The translations under genes were made by a program, and so were the position numbers. A stretch of 64,000 nucleotides of DNA, taken from positions 558,001-622,000 of the forward strand of contig JAGI01000002.1 of NCBI GenBank assembly GCA_000526575.1, read 5' to 3'. Origin of the DNA: Clostridium sp. 12(A) (lineage in GTDB: Bacteria > Bacillota > Clostridia > Lachnospirales > Lachnospiraceae). The notes below the pieces were generated by a model. The model was not told the DNA's origin. It saw only the letters and a list, made by a program, of their open reading frames with translations, and searched no databases. The first letter of the stretch is position 1, and every line of letters starts with the position of its first letter. Positions 60,886 through 64,000 of the stretch are shown one piece after another.

Positions 60886-62292
60886 ATGAAGAAGAAGGTA
60901 GTAAGTGGATTGTTGTGTGCAGTCATGGTTGCATCATTGACTGCCGGCTGTGGTGCAAAGAGTACCCAGACCCAGGAAACAACAAAGGGCGGCACAACAG
61001 AAACAACAAGCAAGGAAGCAGAGGCAAAAAAAGAAGAACCAGGTAAAGAGGGAAAAGTCATTAACATTTACGTGTGGAATGACGAATTCAAGGCAAGATA
61101 TGAAGACTATTATGCTTCAAAGCTGCCGGCAGGGTATACAGTGAATTTCGTTACTACTCCAAGTGAGAATAATGCGTATCAGAACGCCCTTGATGAAGCG
61201 CTGTTAAATCAGGCAGATGCGAAGGCAGATGATAAAGTAGATATGTTCCTTGTAGAGGCTGATTATATATTGAAGTATGTAAATTCCGACAGTACCCTTG
61301 ATTTAAAGGAAATCGGTATTACGGATCAGGATATATCAAAGCAGTATGATTATACCAAGGTCATCGCTCAGGATACCAAGGGCGTTCAGAAGGGTATTTC
61401 ATGGCAGGGCTGTCCTGGACTTTATATTTATCGCCGTTCCATTGCAAAGGATGTTCTTGGAACCGATGATCCGGCTGAAGTTCAAAAAGCAATCAACGAC
61501 TGGGATTCCTTTGATAAGACAGCAGCAAAGATGAAGGATAAAGGATATTATATGGTATCTGGATTTGATGATACATACCGTACATTCTCCAATAACGTTT
61601 CTTCTCCTTGGGTAAATGGTGATAAGGTTGTCATCGATCCTAAGATCGAGAAATGGATTGAGCAGACAAAGAACTACACAGACAAGGGCTACAATCAGAA
61701 AACAGTTCTCTGGGCAGCGGAATGGGCTTCCGGACAGGGACCTGATTCCAAAGTATTTGGTTATTTCATGCCAGCATGGGGTGTTGATTTCGTTATGGCA
61801 AAGAACTCTCTTGCAAAAGCAGAAGCTGATGGCGGAAAGCAGGAGGCAGGCAATGGTACATTTGGTGACTGGGCAGCAACCATTGGACCAGAATCCTATA
61901 ACTGGGGCGGAACCTGGCTGTGTGCAGCGGCTGGAACCGACAATGCTGATATCGTAGCTGATATTATGAAGACTATTTGTACCGATGATGCAACAATGAA
62001 GAAGATTGTAGAAGAGAAGAATGACTTTGTAAACAACAAGACAGTTATGGAAGCACTTGCAAAGAGCGATTATAAGTCCCAGTTCCTTGGCGGACAGAAT
62101 CCTCTTCAGATGTACTGTGATGCAGCTGAAAAGATCGATATGAGCAAGATCTCTCCATACGATCAGGGTCTTAATGAGAGCATTCAGACCGCTATGCACG
62201 ATTACTTTAACGGAACTGTTGACAAAGACACAGCGATGAAGAACTTCTATACATCTATCAAAGAAAAATACCCGGAATTAAAAACCGAGTAG
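60886..62292 (+). CDS. Sugar-binding lipoprotein of ABC importer (cellobiose/cellodextrin inferred)
   Basis: The 468-residue family 1 binding protein starts at ATG 60886 after AAAAGGAGAGG. The lipoprotein signal ends in ASLTAGC (Cys22), then a Thr/Glu/Lys-rich linker of about 35 residues. The body shows VINIYVWNDEFKARYEDYYA, ISWQGCPGLYIYRRSIAKDVLG and NWGGTWLCAAAG. Trp/Tyr-rich segments fit oligosaccharide binding. The cargo is inferred from the divergent cellobiose phosphorylase and shared operators. A GC-rich hairpin after the stop probably keeps its mRNA level above that of the permeases. Confidence 0.88.
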   Translation: MKKKVVSGLLCAVMVASLTAGCGAKSTQTQETTKGGTTETTSKEAEAKKEEPGKEGKVINIYVWNDEFKARYEDYYASKLPAGYTVNFVTTPSENNAYQNALDEALLNQADAKADDKVDMFLVEADYILKYVNSDSTLDLKEIGITDQDISKQYDYTKVIAQDTKGVQKGISWQGCPGLYIYRRSIAKDVLGTDDPAEVQKAINDWDSFDKTAAKMKDKGYYMVSGFDDTYRTFSNNVSSPWVNGDKVVIDPKIEKWIEQTKNYTDKGYNQKTVLWAAEWASGQGPDSKVFGYFMPAWGVDFVMAKNSLAKAEADGGKQEAGNGTFGDWAATIGPESYNWGGTWLCAAAGTDNADIVADIMKTICTDDATMKKIVEEKNDFVNNKTVMEALAKSDYKSQFLGGQNPLQMYCDAAEKIDMSKISPYDQGLNESIQTAMHDYFNGTVDKDTAMKNFYTSIKEKYPELKTE

Positions 62293-62303
62293 CTGTAAAT
62301 AGC

Positions 62304-62324
62304 AGGGCGGGGACACCCCGCCCT
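62304..62324 (+). other. GC-rich hairpin between binding-protein and permease genes
   Basis: AGGGCGGGG (62304-62312) pairs perfectly with CCCCGCCCT (62316-62324) around ACA. A-rich sequence follows instead of T, so it is an mRNA-stability element rather than a terminator; same position and logic as the hairpin at 17426-17469. Confidence 0.75.
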
Positions 62325-62346
62325 GAAAAAAGCAGGAGGTTTTGCT

Positions 62347-63279
62347 ATGGTAAAAGAAAAAAAGGCAAAGACCAGAAAAAAAGTCAGCTATGCAAAATGG
62401 GGATATATTTTTCTGATACCATTTTTTGCCACATATTCTATATTCTCACTGATCCCGCTGATCAATACATTTTATAACAGCTTGTTTGAAAATTACCGTT
62501 CCGGATTAACCCATATCGGTCCTAATTTTGTAGGATTTCAAAATTATATCTCTATTTTTCAAAGTGATCTGCTTAAATACTTTGGAAATACCATGATTTT
62601 ATGGGTTATAGGGTTTATACCTCAGATCATTATCTCCTTGATTCTGGCTGTCTGGTTTGCTGATTTTCGGATGAAGCTTAGAGGAAGCGCGTTTTTTAAG
62701 ACAATTATTTATATGCCTAATGTCATAATGGCGGCATCCTTTGCCATGCTGATTTTTGCGTTATTTTCTGATAATGGTCCAATGAATAACCTGTTGATGA
62801 AAGCAGGAATGAGCGATGAACCGATTCGCTTTCTGGCTACGGTTTGGGGGACCAGGGGACTAATTGGTCTTATGAATTTCATGATGTGGTTTGGAAATAC
62901 GACCATTCTTTTAATGGCAGCTATTATGGGAGTTGATGCTTCCCTTTTTGAGGCTGCTTCCATTGACGGAGCGAAATCCTTGCAGATTTTCACTAAGGTT
63001 ACCATGCCTATCATCAGACCCATTTTCGTCTATGTACTTATTACATCCATGATTGGTGGCCTTCAGATGTTTGATGTGCCACAGGTACTTACTAACGCCC
63101 AGGGTACACCTGACAGAACCAGTATGACTTTGATTATGTTTTTAAACAATCACCTTTACAGTAAGAATTACGGAATGGCAGGTGCCTTATCTGTCATACT
63201 GTTCATCATCACAGCAGTCCTAAGTCTGTTTGTATTTTTCATACTGACTAATTCCGGCGATAAGAAAGGAGGACGTTAA
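62347..63279 (+). CDS. ABC sugar permease, MalF type
   Basis: The 310-residue inner membrane protein has six helices. N-terminal GYIFLIPFFATYSIFSLIPL and FVGFQNYISIF are typical of this group. The EAA loop reads EAASIDGAKSLQIFTKVTMP. AGCAGGAGG precedes ATG 62347. It forms the channel with the next gene's product and brings in the oligosaccharide captured by the lipoprotein. Confidence 0.9.
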   Translation: MVKEKKAKTRKKVSYAKWGYIFLIPFFATYSIFSLIPLINTFYNSLFENYRSGLTHIGPNFVGFQNYISIFQSDLLKYFGNTMILWVIGFIPQIIISLILAVWFADFRMKLRGSAFFKTIIYMPNVIMAASFAMLIFALFSDNGPMNNLLMKAGMSDEPIRFLATVWGTRGLIGLMNFMMWFGNTTILLMAAIMGVDASLFEAASIDGAKSLQIFTKVTMPIIRPIFVYVLITSMIGGLQMFDVPQVLTNAQGTPDRTSMTLIMFLNNHLYSKNYGMAGALSVILFIITAVLSLFVFFILTNSGDKKGGR

Positions 63280-63281
63280 TC

Positions 63282-64000
63282 ATGGGCAAAGCAGAAAAAT
63301 TGAAAAAAGCCGTGGCTTACGTTGTACTGTCCCTGCTGGTATTTTTATGTCTCTTCTTCTTTTACTGCCTGGTGATCAATGCAACAAGATCTCATCCAGA
63401 GATTTCAAAAGGATTTTCATTTATTCCCGGCAAATCCTTTGGTGCCAATCTTCATAACGTACTTAACAATAAGAATCTCCCAGTTGTTCAGGGAATCTTA
63501 AACAGCTTGATCATAGCAGGCAGCTCGGCCCTCCTTTCTGTATACGTTTCCGCCATGACTGCCTATGGAATCCATGCTTATGAATTCAAGTTCCGTAAGA
63601 CGATTTACTTATTCATTATTTTAATTATGATGATTCCCACACAGGTAACTACCCTTGGATTCTTAAGACTGATCAATGCAATGAACCTTATGGATAATTT
63701 TATTCCTTTGATTTTACCGTCTATGGCAGCTCCTGTTGTTTTCTACTTTATGGTGTCTTATTTTGAAAGCAACCTTCCGCTGGAGATTGTGGAATCAGCA
63801 AGAATTGATGGATCCAATGAATTTTACACCTTTAACTTCATTGTATTGCCTATTGTGAAACCAGCATTGGCTGTTCAGGGAATCTTTGGATTTGTAGCCT
63901 CCTGGAATAATTATTTTGTTCCATCCCTGGTATTAAAATCAAATAGCAGGAAGACACTCCCTATCCTTATCGCCCAGCTGCGTAGTGCAGATTTTTTAAA
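63282..64000 (+). CDS. ABC sugar permease, MalG type (runs off the window end)
   Basis: ATG 63282 lies 2 bases after the previous stop, with AAAGGAGG upstream. The 239 complete codons seen stay open to the end of the window. Features are an N-terminal helix (VAYVVLSLLVFLCLFFFYCL), MIPTQVTTLGFLRLINAMNL and the EAA loop EIVESARIDGSNEFYTFNFI, with the C-terminal helix and end missing. It is the partner of the MalF-type permease above. Whether an ATPase or further hydrolases follow cannot be seen. Confidence 0.9.
   Translation, partial: MGKAEKLKKAVAYVVLSLLVFLCLFFFYCLVINATRSHPEISKGFSFIPGKSFGANLHNVLNNKNLPVVQGILNSLIIAGSSALLSVYVSAMTAYGIHAYEFKFRKTIYLFIILIMMIPTQVTTLGFLRLINAMNLMDNFIPLILPSMAAPVVFYFMVSYFESNLPLEIVESARIDGSNEFYTFNFIVLPIVKPALAVQGIFGFVASWNNYFVPSLVLKSNSRKTLPILIAQLRSADFL

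Noticed and set aside
61399..62199. 266-codon minus-strand frame opposite the sugar-binding lipoprotein gene
   Set aside because: The plus-strand product has a signal peptide and family motifs; the minus frame is Cys/His/Leu-rich shadow with no ribosome site.

Overview
The window looks like chromosome of a low-GC, spore-forming, sugar-degrading member of the Clostridia, most likely Lachnospiraceae (Lacrimispora / Clostridium cluster XIVa type). This is an inference from AT-rich codon use, strong AGGAGG ribosome sites, many intrinsic terminators, sporulation-type genes (a SpoIIM family protein, a Cys/Asn/Tyr-rich coat-like protein behind a SigK-like promoter, a Csp-like subtilase) and the dominance of ABC and PTS sugar systems. 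No rRNA, tRNA, CRISPR array, integrase or insertion sequence was seen.

Layout. 1-2032: the pcrA tail, a small acidic membrane protein and the 23S rRNA methyltransferase rlmD. 2206-3030: an unrecognised protein and an HPr-like remnant. 3234-8725: a visibly AT-richer accessory block holding a cobalamin-type radical SAM protein with two C-terminal PqqD-like regions, a 33-residue peptide gene right behind it, a HTH/DUF2087 regulator with a perfect palindrome next to its promoter, an MFS transporter and an AgrA-type LytTR regulator whose phospho-acceptor Asp is Gly. This is the best candidate for an undescribed system (a RiPP or modified-peptide signalling cassette). 9194-12750: EamA exporter, SpoIIM-like protein, O-antigen-ligase-like polymerase. 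12959-21048: a starch/cyclodextrin unit (LacI repressor, secreted CBM20 amylase/CGTase-like enzyme, ABC importer, CBM34 cyclomaltodextrinase). 21368-23054: an ABC exporter whose ATPase has lost its Walker A motif. 23335-24981: a secreted GH43 arabinanase. 25112-29088: LysR plus citDEF citrate lyase. 29116-33002: FMN riboswitch and ribD-ribE-ribBA-ribH. 33299-35947: coat-like protein, CYP152-type P450 peroxygenase and a TIM-barrel protein. 36099-42591: DUF2798 protein, a Ca-type P-ATPase behind an attenuator-like leader, a LysM protein and two divergent AraC/GyrI-type regulators. 42696-47383: WYL regulator and an Lpl-type ABC importer. 47528-53173: a beta-glucoside PTS operon controlled by a LicT/BglG antiterminator (RAT site plus terminator) with a trailing MFS gene. 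53372-57033: Csp-like pseudoprotease, TetR, zinc-ribbon protein, CMD protein, nitroreductase. 57118-64000: GH94 cellobiose phosphorylase divergent from a LacI regulator and an ABC importer that runs off the end; an identical 15-base operator sits on both sides.

How it fits together. Carbohydrate genes come as regulator / transporter / hydrolase units. None of the three ABC sugar importers carries an ATPase gene next to it, so a shared MsmX/UgpC-type ATPase encoded elsewhere is probably used. Beta-glucosides have two routes: PTS plus 6-phospho-beta-glucosidase, and ABC uptake plus cellobiose phosphorylase. Citrate lyase has its three structural subunits, but its ligase and prosthetic-group genes are not in the window.
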